DNA of 64,000 nucleotides from Thermoplasmata archaeon (GTDB lineage: Archaea; Thermoplasmatota; Thermoplasmata; Lutacidiplasmatales; UBA184). The position numbers and the translations under genes were made by a program. The stretch is taken from the NCBI GenBank assembly GCA_022750155.1, contig JAKIWG010000008.1:1-64000 (forward strand). The letters run 5' to 3'. Shown piece after piece: positions 9,264 through 16,832 of the stretch. Every line of letters starts with the position of its first letter. The stretch's first letter is position 1. The notes under the pieces are model-generated. The model was not told where the DNA came from and did not search any database. It saw only the letters and a program-made list of their open reading frames with translations.

Positions 9264-11393
9264 TCACTCGAACCGTCCGACCCCGGTGGTCTGCTCCGAG
9301 GTCGGCCGGTCATAGCGACTCATCGGTCCCACCCGGGCGGCGATCCGCATGGCGACCTCCCTGTTGCGCACCACGACCCGGGTGAAGCCCGCGGACAGGA
9401 AGCCGCCCGCGGCAGCCTGCAGGGAGATATTCGCCACGCCGATCGTGTTCGCCGCCGCCGAAGCGACGGACTGCAGCACTGGAATCGCCGGCGGGGCCGC
9501 GAGCGTACTCGTCGGGAACGGTGGAGGCGGGGGAGGGAGGGTCGTCGTCCCGGTCGGGGAGACGGCGAGCTCCACGAGCACCGTCGCCACCGGGAAGGAG
9601 ATCGTGGTGGCCGAATCGTTCACGTCGGGGACGAACGAGGCCGAAGTGTACGTCCCGAACGCGGAGCCGCTTCCCGCGACCGCGCACGTAGAAGTGATGC
9701 ACGCATCGATCGGGACGGTCGCATACGGCGGCCCGGCCGCCACCACGTTGAACGAGGCGGTCCACAGGTCGCCCACGTACATCCGGTCGAGGGTGGCGTT
9801 CGTCGAGAAGTTCCAGCCGAGGGTGACGAGGTCCCCCAGGTGGAGGATCGATGCGTTCTGTTGGCACGAGGGAAGGGGCGCCCCTCCCCGGGTGCAGGCG
9901 GCGGTCGCCTGCGGGTTCGCGGCGACACGGATGTTGCCGAACGGCACGAATAGGAACATCGGACGGGCGGTCGGACCGGCGGCCTCCTGGTCGACGACCG
10001 GACCGAATCCCACGTGGCTCAAGGCCGAAAAGAGCGTCGGGTTCGAGAGCGTCGGGTTCGTCGAGGACCCGTGGAATACCGGCCCCAGACTACCGGGGGT
10101 GCCGTCCGGACACGTGTACCAGGTCGGACCGTCCCAGGTGCCGCCCGTAGCGCTCGCGAGGTCGCAACCGGCCTTGAGGATGTTGACGGCGTTCTCGTAG
10201 ACGATCGGCCCGTTCGGCCCCCCGTCCGTGCGGTTGACGGGCCACCCCACCGAACCCGGGTCGGTCGGGGTGTTCCAGAGGTCGATGGTGTCGACCGTGC
10301 AGACATGCCCGATCGAATCGATGCACGCCGGGGCGTGGTGGGCGAGCGCCGCGATCGAGTCGGCGCTGTTCCCGTCCGAGCTGTGGACCCAGCCTTCGCA
10401 GCGTGGGCTCAATCCGGTGGGGAACCCATACGCCGGTTCGCACATCTCCCCGTAGCAGGCGGTCCCGGCGAACTTCGTGGCGAGTTCGTGGGGGCTGACA
10501 CAGTAATTCTCGGGGTAGGAAGTGTCGCGGGGCGCCGTGGACCCGATCCAGACGATCACGTGGTGGGTGTCGTTGGCCCATGCGAGCCCGCTCCCGGTGA
10601 TGGTCCCGTAGAGGGCGGTGATCGAGGAGGAATGGAGGAAGTTGTCGGAAAGGTCCGAATCCGGATACGCGCCGGCCCCGTCGAGCACCTGACGCTGGAA
10701 CGAGTCGGTGACCGCCCCCCCGAACTCGGAGGCGGGGACGAACTGACGCACGTCCACGTGGTAGGGGAGGCCGTCGCCGTCGTCCCACGGGTAGCCCGCG
10801 GTGGAGAAGAAATCGACCAGGGCGAAGGAGACCTGAGAGTGGGGATTGGTCTGCTGGATGGCGTCGGCGATCGCTTGAGCATGCGAGGCGAAGTACGGCA
10901 CTCCGTTCGATTCTTCGCACAGGATCTTGCCCGAATAGCTCGGGGAAGCGCACCGGTCGGAGCCGGCCTCCCCTCCGTTCGGAGAGCTGTCGTAGACCCC
11001 GTCGTACGGGGTGGTCTCCAGGACGAAGGCGATCTGCACCGCGGGCCACGTCAGGTCGCCCCCACCGATCGCATCGGCGGACAGCGTGACCCTTGCGGTG
11101 CCGGTCCCGGCGGGGCACCCCGGGTCGGCTTCCGAGCAGATCGCCGAGGGACTCGACCGGATCGCGAGGCTGAGACCCGTGGACTGGGGGGTCACCGAGT
11201 ATGCCGGCAATGGGACGGCAAACCCCGGCGAGGCTTCGGGATGGGGGATCGAATGGGTAAGAGCCGGAGTCGAGTTGGGGGCGGCCGAGGCGAGCGACCA
11301 GGCCACGACGACCGCCGTGCCCAACCACAGGAGCACCATCGGGACGCTCGCCCGCCGTGCGCGACCTAGGTGACGGCGCGGGAGGTCGGTCAT
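9264..11393 (-). CDS. Large secreted protein with von Willebrand A-like region, function unknown
   Basis: The 709-residue product has a basic N-terminus, a membrane/signal segment at about residues 18-38, and a long extracellular region. Residues of about 115-260 contain hydrophobic strands and loops (QIAFVLETTPYDG, VSFALVDFF, HHVIVWIGS) that recall a von Willebrand A fold, but without a clean DxSxS metal site. About 14 cysteines suggest disulfides, unusual beside its neighbours. A Pro-rich linker (TTLPPPPPPFP) comes before a mildly hydrophobic stretch and a short Arg-rich end, which may be a C-terminal anchor. The ATG at 11393 is favoured over 11411. No enzyme family is recognised. It sits among other exported proteins. 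Confidence 0.6.
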   Translation of the reverse strand: MTDLPRRHLGRARRASVPMVLLWLGTAVVVAWSLASAAPNSTPALTHSIPHPEASPGFAVPLPAYSVTPQSTGLSLAIRSSPSAICSEADPGCPAGTGTARVTLSADAIGGGDLTWPAVQIAFVLETTPYDGVYDSSPNGGEAGSDRCASPSYSGKILCEESNGVPYFASHAQAIADAIQQTNPHSQVSFALVDFFSTAGYPWDDGDGLPYHVDVRQFVPASEFGGAVTDSFQRQVLDGAGAYPDSDLSDNFLHSSSITALYGTITGSGLAWANDTHHVIVWIGSTAPRDTSYPENYCVSPHELATKFAGTACYGEMCEPAYGFPTGLSPRCEGWVHSSDGNSADSIAALAHHAPACIDSIGHVCTVDTIDLWNTPTDPGSVGWPVNRTDGGPNGPIVYENAVNILKAGCDLASATGGTWDGPTWYTCPDGTPGSLGPVFHGSSTNPTLSNPTLFSALSHVGFGPVVDQEAAGPTARPMFLFVPFGNIRVAANPQATAACTRGGAPLPSCQQNASILHLGDLVTLGWNFSTNATLDRMYVGDLWTASFNVVAAGPPYATVPIDACITSTCAVAGSGSAFGTYTSASFVPDVNDSATTISFPVATVLVELAVSPTGTTTLPPPPPPFPTSTLAAPPAIPVLQSVASAAANTIGVANISLQAAAGGFLSAGFTRVVVRNREVAMRIAARVGPMSRYDRPTSEQTTGVGRFE

Positions 11394-11600
11394 CCGCCTC
11401 CCACGGCGCAAGCCGCGAGGGGAGGTTAAACCTTCGCGGCACTAATTCGAGGAGGTTTCGCTGAGACCCTGCCCCGCCCGGGAGTCGGAGATCGCCCTAT
11501 CGACCCTCCAACCCCCCAGCGTCGTCCGCGGCTTCGGGGTCCGCGTGCACTAGCCGGGGAGCCGCGAGCGGTCGCACTCTCTTCCACAAGAGGCTCTGGG

Positions 11601-11608
11601 TTTATGTA
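11601..11608 (+). promoter_or_regulatory. TATA-like box for the small gene pair
   Basis: TTTATGTA lies about 35 bases before the GTG at 11641. This spacing predicts transcription starting around 11630, after the ATG at 11608, which is why the GTG is chosen as start. Confidence 0.5.
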
Positions 11609-11640
11609 TGACAAGCGTCAGACAATTGGGCGGGTGGGTC

Positions 11641-11805
11641 GTGACCGACGAGAAGGACGAATGGGTGCCGCTGGCGGCCCTCGGCGCACCTGCTACCCCG
11701 GAGGACGAGGTCCCTGAAATTCCACTCGCGTACGTCCCCCGGATTCCCCAGGGGGTCAACGCCCGCGAGCTGATCGAACGCGCCGCAGGTTGGGGCCGAC
11801 GATGA
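11641..11805 (+). CDS. Small acidic protein, function unknown
   Basis: Starting at GTG the product has 54 residues. It is rich in acidic residues and Pro, with EWVPLAALG at the start and a helical end (GVNARELIERAAGWGRR). The alternative ATG at 11608 overlaps the TATA box and would need transcription to begin upstream of it. The stop overlaps the next start (ATGA), so the two small genes are probably translated together. No family is recognised. Confidence 0.55.
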   Translation: MTDEKDEWVPLAALGAPATPEDEVPEIPLAYVPRIPQGVNARELIERAAGWGRR

Positions 11806-12005
11806 GCGTACCCCCGGACCCGCTCGTCGATTCACCTTCGGCACCCCGCAAGCTGTTCCTGGGCAAGGGGAGCCCGCGCGGCTACGGATTCCGTCCGCGT
11901 CTCAGCCCGGAGGCCGCGGCGGCCTTCGCGACCTACGTCGACACGGCGCGCGCCCGTGCGGCGGTCGAAGGGCGTACGCTCGTCTACACCGTCCGCTGGA
12001 ACTAG
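11802..12005 (+). CDS. Small basic protein, function unknown
   Basis: The 67-residue product has a Pro-rich start, then KLFLGKGSPRGYGFRPRLS, a helix (PEAAAAFATYVDTARARAAVEG) and a closing strand (LVYTVRWN). Its ATG overlaps the stop of the upstream acidic protein gene by four bases, suggesting a two-gene unit making an acidic and a basic partner. The stop codon TAG lies in a CTAG shared with the convergent RNase HI stop. No family is recognised; two-strand-plus-helix architecture is all that can be said. Confidence 0.6.
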   Translation: MSVPPDPLVDSPSAPRKLFLGKGSPRGYGFRPRLSPEAAAAFATYVDTARARAAVEGRTLVYTVRWN

Positions 12006-12553
12006 GTCCCGCGAGGGGACGACTCCCCCGAATCCTCCACGTCGTCCTCGGGAGGCACTTCGACGGGTCCAGGGGGTCGGTGCCGGCCCGTCCCGGAGGC
12101 ATGGTCCTCGAACGCCTCCTTTGACAGTTCGTCCGCTCGGAGGTTCTGGCCCCGGGGAATCCAACGGAACTGGGTCTCGGGGAACTGGGAAGCGAGCTGC
12201 GCCAGACGCTCGTGATACGCCTTGAGATGCGGGGCGCGGACCTCGTACTCGCCGTTCATCTGTCGCACCACGAGCTGGCTGTCGCCGAGCAGGAGCACCG
12301 GACCGCGGTGTCGGTGCTCCACGAGCCACTCGAGGGCCCGGATGGCCGCCACGTACTCGGCGACGTTGTTCGTGGAGTGGACGCTCCACGGCGGCACGGC
12401 GAGCCCCTTCTCCTCGTCCTCGAACCCTTCCCCGTCGACCGTGAACCCGTAGGTGGCGATCCCTCCGCCCTTCGGGGGCTGGCACGCGCCGTCGAAATGC
12501 ACGGTCACCAGGTGGGGGAAGACGATCGTCGCCCTCGGAAGCTTCGCATCCAT
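12002..12553 (-). CDS. rnhA: Ribonuclease HI
   Basis: The 183-residue product cleaves the RNA strand of RNA-DNA hybrids. Motifs of the RNase H fold are present: first catalytic Asp in VHFDGAC, Glu in NNVAEY, second Asp in LLGDSQLVV, and a final Asp in NLRADELS. The last 35 residues are Pro/Glu-rich and outside the fold. The ATG at 12553 is used because it directly precedes the domain; sequence upstream belongs to the neighbouring gene. The enzyme overlaps the convergent small protein by four bases, sharing the CTAG stop. Its upstream neighbour on the same strand is a membrane zinc-ribbon gene 14 bases away, so the two probably form an operon. Confidence 0.9.
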   Translation of the reverse strand: MDAKLPRATIVFPHLVTVHFDGACQPPKGGGIATYGFTVDGEGFEDEEKGLAVPPWSVHSTNNVAEYVAAIRALEWLVEHRHRGPVLLLGDSQLVVRQMNGEYEVRAPHLKAYHERLAQLASQFPETQFRWIPRGQNLRADELSKEAFEDHASGTGRHRPPGPVEVPPEDDVEDSGESSPRGT

Positions 12554-12567
12554 GTCGCGCCTTCCCC

Positions 12568-13080
12568 CTATCGGCGTCCGGTGCGGTGGACCGGACTCGC
12601 TCGGGCGACCCGCTTGACGCGTGGACAGCTGCAATAGATCTCCTCCCTCCCGCATCGCACGCACCGCACCACCCCGTTGACCACGGTGAGCCCGGTCCCG
12701 CAGCTCCGGCACGGTCTCTCCTTCCCGCACCTTAAGCAAGCGAGCGACTCCGGCGGGATGGCCGTGTAGCACTGCACGCAGTTGATCGTTTCCCGAGGGC
12801 TCGGGATGAACCGCGCCTCACGGGGGGCCTGCTTGCGCTCCTCCCACTGACGGACGAGATCCTCGTCGGGATTCCCGAACACACCCCCCACCGTCGTGAC
12901 GGACGGATCGGGGCTCGCGGCGCCCCACAGGATGACGGTGAGGCCGACCGGCAGGATGAAGATCCCCGCCTCGACCTCGGAATCGAGCTCCTCGGCGCCG
13001 TTCAGCACGAGGGGGTAGAGGATGAACCCGATCGCAATGAGGAGCACGACGAGGCCGAGGACCGTGATGTGACGGTTCAT
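12568..13080 (-). CDS. Two-helix membrane protein with C-terminal zinc ribbons
   Basis: The 170-residue product has two hydrophobic helices at about residues 5-25 and 40-55, then a soluble part with several Cys pairs: CVQC, CLRC, CRSC, CVRC and a final CSC. These should fold as two or three zinc ribbons facing the cytoplasm. The role is unknown; such layouts occur in small membrane-tethered regulators or quality-control factors. A strong TATA box 50 bases upstream supports the ATG at 13080. It precedes rnhA by 14 bases on the same strand. Confidence 0.7.
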   Translation of the reverse strand: MNRHITVLGLVVLLIAIGFILYPLVLNGAEELDSEVEAGIFILPVGLTVILWGAASPDPSVTTVGGVFGNPDEDLVRQWEERKQAPREARFIPSPRETINCVQCYTAIPPESLACLRCGKERPCRSCGTGLTVVNGVVRCVRCGREEIYCSCPRVKRVARASPVHRTGRR

Positions 13081-13126
13081 TTCGAGTCCCGACCGCGGCA
13101 GTCCCTGCCAAAACATCGATGCTCGT

Positions 13127-13134
13127 CTATAAAG
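13127..13134 (-). promoter_or_regulatory. TATA box of the zinc-ribbon / rnhA unit
   Basis: Read on the minus strand the box is CTTTATAG, about 47-54 bases before the ATG at 13080, predicting a leader of roughly 25 bases. Confidence 0.65.
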
Positions 13135-13366
13135 CCCGGCACGCGCGGGTTCGGACACGGGAAGGCCCTACCGGCACCAGTCTCCCGCGACCGGAAACCT
13201 ACCGGGGAGTCACGTCCTGGAGCCCGTGGGCCGATCGCGGCTCCTCGGGGACCCACCCGGCCCGGGGCCCCCGGATGTACGCGCGGCCGCCACAGTACGG
13301 TCTCTCGGTAGCCCTTCGCGCAGACCGCAAGATTTTTCGTCCCGGGCCCCGGTGGCCGGAACTGGA

Positions 13367-13753
13367 ATGTCCGGGGCTACCGGTGCCTACCGACCGACCC
13401 TGCCGCTGGGGGTGGCCATCATCTCCATCGTCATCGGATTGTTTGCGTTCCTGATCCTGATCGCGGGGGTGGTCGTCCTCGCCTTCTCCGCCGTCGGAGT
13501 GGGCCTCGACGGGTTCCACTACTTCGGCGAGGGGTTCCTCGGCGGGCTCCTGCTCATCGTCTTCGCCGTCGTCCTGTTCGTGGTCGCGGTGGGGCTGTGG
13601 GGCCGGGAGCTCTGGGCGCTCGCCCTATGCGTGATCGTGGTCGGGGTCCTGTGGCTCTCCGACGTGCTGCAGGGCGGGGTTTTCTCTTTCGGAGCCATCA
13701 TCCTGCTCCTGTTGCTCGTCTACCTCGTCCTCGTCCGGCATCATTTCCGCTAG
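13367..13753 (+). CDS. Four-helix membrane protein, function unknown
   Basis: The 128-residue product is almost entirely hydrophobic, with helices at about residues 14-40, 47-68, 72-90 and 100-122, short loops and a basic His-His-Phe-Arg end. No charged catalytic residues stand out. The ATG at 13367 is preferred over 13226 because the extra residues have no hydrophobic pattern and overlap the likely promoter zone. It lies 51 bases before the cyclophilin gene on the same strand but a separate TATA-like stretch precedes that gene. Confidence 0.65.
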   Translation: MSGATGAYRPTLPLGVAIISIVIGLFAFLILIAGVVVLAFSAVGVGLDGFHYFGEGFLGGLLLIVFAVVLFVVAVGLWGRELWALALCVIVVGVLWLSDVLQGGVFSFGAIILLLLLVYLVLVRHHFR

Positions 13754-13804
13754 GCGTTCGCGCGTCGGCAAGGCGTTTTACGCGGGCCCGGTTAGCCTGC
13801 GAAC

Positions 13805-14269
13805 ATGGCGAACCCGACGGTGACGCTCGAGACGTCGATGGGAGAGATCCGTGCCGAGATCTTCGAGGACAAGGTCCCTAAGACCGCCGGGAACTTCCTC
13901 ACCCTCGTCAAGAAGGGTTTCTACAATGGCCTCACGTTCCACCGGATCATCCCGGGGTTCATGATCCAGGGCGGGTGCCCGCGGGGCGACGGGACGGGAG
14001 GGCCCGGCTACGACATCCCGGACGAGTTCCACCCGAGCCTCAAGCACACCGGAACCGGGATCTTTTCGATGGCCAACGCGGGACCGAACACCGGGGGCAG
14101 TCAGTTCTTCATCACCCTCGCCCCGACCTCTTGGCTCGACGGCAAGCACGCCGTCTTCGGCAAGGTGACGAAGGGCCAGGACGTGGTCGACAAGATCGCC
14201 GGCGTGGCGCGCGACGGTTCGGACCGCCCCCGCACTCCAGTCAAGATCGTCAAGGCGACGGTCGGGTAG
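13805..14269 (+). CDS. ppiA: Cyclophilin-type peptidyl-prolyl cis-trans isomerase
   Basis: The 154-residue product is a single cyclophilin domain that speeds up isomerisation of X-Pro bonds. Visible motifs are the active-site [13 protein letters not shown] (catalytic Arg), [13 protein letters not shown], the [12 protein letters not shown] strand with the drug-binding Trp, and a standard C-terminal strand. There is no signal peptide, so it acts in the cytoplasm. Start, length and motif order are typical. A GTTTTACG stretch about 35 bases upstream may be its TATA box. Confidence 0.95.
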   Translation: MANPTVTLETSMGEIRAEIFEDKVPKTAGNFLTLVKKGFYNGLTFHRIIPGFMIQGGCPRGDGTGGPGYDIPDEFHPSLKHTGTGIFSMANAGPNTGGSQFFITLAPTSWLDGKHAVFGKVTKGQDVVDKIAGVARDGSDRPRTPVKIVKATVG

Positions 14270-14285
14270 GCCGACCGACCGCCCC

Positions 14286-14762
14286 TCAGGCGGGGTAGTC
14301 GAACGGGAGGCGCTCTCCGGGGTGCTGGACGTCCTCGACGGTCGTGGTCACCGCGGCGGCCAGGTTGAGCATGGGAACGACGACCAGCAGTAGGAACACC
14401 GTCCCGTAGGTCAGGGTGACGGTCGCGTCGTGCGACTGGATCATCGCCGAGGCGTTGCGGCTGATGAAGTACAGATAGGCGAGCCCGAACGCCGAGCCCG
14501 CGATGCTGACGGGTCCGTAGGCGCGGGTCGGTTTGAGGATGTGCCGGGCGACCGCGAACCCGGTGATCACGACGCCCGCCCCGACCACGGTCGTGGCGGC
14601 GAGCGGGGTGATGATCCCGAAGCCGGAGAGGCGGGTGAGGAGCTCGAACGGGACGATGACGATGAACACGAGGAGCGCCACCGCGATGAGCGCGGCGACC
14701 ACGAGCCTGCGGGCGAGGCTCGGGATCCGGTAGGTGCTCGGGTCCGGTCCCTCGGTCGTCAC
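14286..14762 (-). CDS. Four-helix membrane protein coupled to the Asn-linker protein
   Basis: The 158-residue product has four hydrophobic segments at roughly residues 18-40, 46-70, 80-100 and 115-140. No family is recognised. The GTG at 14762 overlaps the stop of the upstream gene (GTGA), so it should be translated with that secreted-domain protein, hinting that both act together in the membrane. The earlier in-frame Met would lie far inside the upstream gene. Confidence 0.7.
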   Translation of the reverse strand: MTTEGPDPSTYRIPSLARRLVVAALIAVALLVFIVIVPFELLTRLSGFGIITPLAATTVVGAGVVITGFAVARHILKPTRAYGPVSIAGSAFGLAYLYFISRNASAMIQSHDATVTLTYGTVFLLLVVVPMLNLAAAVTTTVEDVQHPGERLPFDYPA

Positions 14763-15640
14763 GGGATCGGCTCCGCGGGCAGGGCGATCTGCAGCTGCGG
14801 TCCCTGGAACGACAGGAGCACCGAACCCCCGGAGGGGTTGCAACTGGGAGAGATGTACAGGGTCTGGCTCTGGTTGAACGACTGCCCGTTCGGGACGTTC
14901 AGCGAGAGCGAGGGGGTGGCGCAGACCTGCCCCGAGGAGGACCGGATCGAGGCGGTGATCGTCCCCACATCGGAGAACTTGGCGTGGTTCTGGAAGGAGA
15001 CCGTCAGAGGAAGCGCGACCGTCCCGTTACCCTCGGGGGTCGGCGTGCCGACGGTGGCGTTGAGCCCGGCGAACGGGGCGCCCCAGGAAAAGTTCGAGGT
15101 CATGTTGACGGCGACGCCGAACACCGAGGCGTACGTCACGTTGATCCAGAACGCCATCGGGAGCACGGCATCATGGGTGACGAGGAGCGCCGCCGGGCCG
15201 CTCGCCGACAGCGGAGGAAGCGTGAAGGATATCGGGATGGCCTGCGTCGCTCCGGGGGCGATCGACATCGCGGGGGAACCGCCCCTCGCGAGGACCGGGC
15301 CCCCGGGCATCGTGACCACCGCGGTCACCTGGATCGAATTGATGGGGAGGAAACCGGGGTTGGTCAGGTTGACCGAGGTCGAGTAGATCAACGAGTCGTT
15401 CGGGCCGACAGTGGTCGTCCCGCCGTTCCCGTTCCCGTTGTTGTTGTTGTTATTCCCGTTGTTGTTGCCGTTGTTGTTGCCGTGGTTGCCCGAGCCCATC
15501 GAGTTTCCGGAGCCGCGAAGTTTGCTCGCCGAGTAGACCGCGACCCCGACGTAGACGAAGATCACCACGAGGGCCACGATGGCCGTGACCCGGAACGCGC
15601 GGGCTACGCGACTCAATGGAGGGCGACGGCCGGCGAGCAC
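14759..15640 (-). CDS. Membrane-anchored extracellular protein with Asn/Gly linker
   Basis: The 293-residue product has a basic N-terminus, one membrane helix at about residues 18-38, an Asn/Gly-rich linker at about 42-75, and an extracellular beta-rich domain of about 200 residues with many Asn-X-Ser/Thr sites (DSLIYSTSVNLTNPGF, NVTYASVFG). The GTG at 15640 is chosen because a TATA box lies 25 bases upstream, making the message leaderless; the much longer upstream frame runs antisense to the S66 peptidase gene and is not credible. The domain resembles immunoglobulin-like archaeal surface modules, but no family is named. It is coupled to the four-helix protein downstream. Confidence 0.7.
   Translation of the reverse strand: MLAGRRPPLSRVARAFRVTAIVALVVIFVYVGVAVYSASKLRGSGNSMGSGNHGNNNGNNNGNNNNNNGNGNGGTTTVGPNDSLIYSTSVNLTNPGFLPINSIQVTAVVTMPGGPVLARGGSPAMSIAPGATQAIPISFTLPPLSASGPAALLVTHDAVLPMAFWINVTYASVFGVAVNMTSNFSWGAPFAGLNATVGTPTPEGNGTVALPLTVSFQNHAKFSDVGTITASIRSSSGQVCATPSLSLNVPNGQSFNQSQTLYISPSCNPSGGSVLLSFQGPQLQIALPAEPIP
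15424..15490 (-). repeat. AAC/GGC triplet microsatellite encoding the Asn-rich linker
   Basis: The plus strand shows runs of gtt/ttg triplets broken by ccg and ccc; on the coding strand these are AAC-rich with GGC. They encode the (Asn)n-Gly linker. The tract is strikingly AT-richer than its surroundings and could vary in length by slippage. Confidence 0.8.
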
Positions 15641-15664
15641 ACGACGTATCTGCGTCGGTCCCCT

Positions 15665-15672
15665 CCTTAAAC
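15665..15672 (-). promoter_or_regulatory. TATA box for leaderless GTG start
   Basis: On the minus strand the box reads GTTTAAGG, about 25-32 bases before the GTG at 15640, the usual distance to an archaeal transcription start. Confidence 0.6.
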
Positions 15673-15745
15673 CAACCGTCGGCCGCGAACGTTCCGACCG
15701 GTCCCGAGACGAAAGCGTATTTGCGACACCGAAGCTGGGAGATCT

Positions 15746-16786
15746 GTGAGGGCTGTCCGGCCGCCGAGGCTTCGGGCCGGGGAGACCGTCGCCGTGCTCT
15801 CCCCCTCGTGGGGCGGACCGAGCCTGTTCCCCCACGTCTTCGACCGCGGAGTCTCCGAGCTCGAACGGCGATTCCAGATCAAGGTACGAGAGTTCCCCTC
15901 GACCCGGGCGGACCCGGAAACCCTCTGGCGGAACCCCGAGCTCCGTGCGGCGGACGTGAACGCGGCGTTCGCGGACCCCGAGGTCCGCGCGATCGTCTCC
16001 TCGATCGGCGGGGACGACTCGTGCCGGATCCTCCCGCACTTGGACGCCGACACGATCCGGGCGAATCCCAAAGTCCTGCTCGGCTTCTCCGATACCACGA
16101 CCCTGCTGACGTTCGTCCGCTCGCTGGGGATGGTAACCTTCCACGGGCCGAGCATCATGGCCGGATTCTCCCAGGCCTCGGCGGTCCCGCCCGAATTCGA
16201 GCGCCACCTCCGGGAGATCCTGTTCGACGCGGAACGCTCCCACGAGTACGTCCCGTTCGGCCAGTACTCCGACGGGTACCCGCGGTGGGAGGACCCCGAG
16301 ACGGTCGGTCAGGTCTCGAGACCGCACGAAGACTCGGGATGGCATTGGGTCCAGGGTGCCGGGCGCGCTCGGGGGGAACTATGGGGCGGATGCCTCGAGG
16401 TCCTCGAGTTCCTCAAAGGGACCGAGTACTGGCCCCGGCCGTCCTTCTTTCGGGGGAAGGTACTCTTCCTGGAGGGCTCCGAAGCCGCCCCTACTCCGGT
16501 ACAGGTGAAGTGGATGCTTCGAAACTACGGGATGCAGGGGGTGTTCGAGGGCATCCGTGGGCTCCTGATCGGGCGCGCACGGGGATACGGGGAGGACGAG
16601 AAGCGGCAACTCGACGACGCGGTGCGCTCCGTCGTCGCCGAGGAGTTCGGCAAGCCGGACCTACCCATCGTAACCAACATGGACTTCGGGCACACCGACC
16701 CGCAGTTCCCTTTGCCTCTCGGGGTCCGGTGCCTGATCGACTTCGGAGATCGACGATTCCGGCTCACGGAAGCCGCCGTTTCGTAG
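15746..16786 (+). CDS. S66-family serine peptidase (LD-carboxypeptidase / MccF-like)
   Basis: The 346-residue product belongs to family S66, enzymes that cleave LD-peptide bonds of murein peptides or the acyl-sulfamoyl/peptide part of microcin C-type compounds. Ser115 sits in the nucleophile motif GFSDTT; a Glu lies in LWGGCLEVLEFL and another in LFLEGSE; the catalytic His is in FGHTDPQFPLP. Since archaea lack murein, a role in resistance to peptide-nucleotide toxins or in recycling foreign peptides is more likely (inference). The GTG at 15746 gives the standard start. No signal peptide is visible, so it is cytoplasmic. Confidence 0.88.
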   Translation: MRAVRPPRLRAGETVAVLSPSWGGPSLFPHVFDRGVSELERRFQIKVREFPSTRADPETLWRNPELRAADVNAAFADPEVRAIVSSIGGDDSCRILPHLDADTIRANPKVLLGFSDTTTLLTFVRSLGMVTFHGPSIMAGFSQASAVPPEFERHLREILFDAERSHEYVPFGQYSDGYPRWEDPETVGQVSRPHEDSGWHWVQGAGRARGELWGGCLEVLEFLKGTEYWPRPSFFRGKVLFLEGSEAAPTPVQVKWMLRNYGMQGVFEGIRGLLIGRARGYGEDEKRQLDDAVRSVVAEEFGKPDLPIVTNMDFGHTDPQFPLPLGVRCLIDFGDRRFRLTEAAVS

Positions 16787-16832
16787 AGGCCCCCCCCCCG
16801 CGGGGTCGGTCGTCAGGCCCGGGGGCCCCGAT

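Noticed and set aside
14759-16345. Extended N-terminus of the Asn-linker protein up to 16345
   Set aside because: The first 235 residues are antisense to the S66 peptidase gene; the TATA box at 15665 places the start at 15640.
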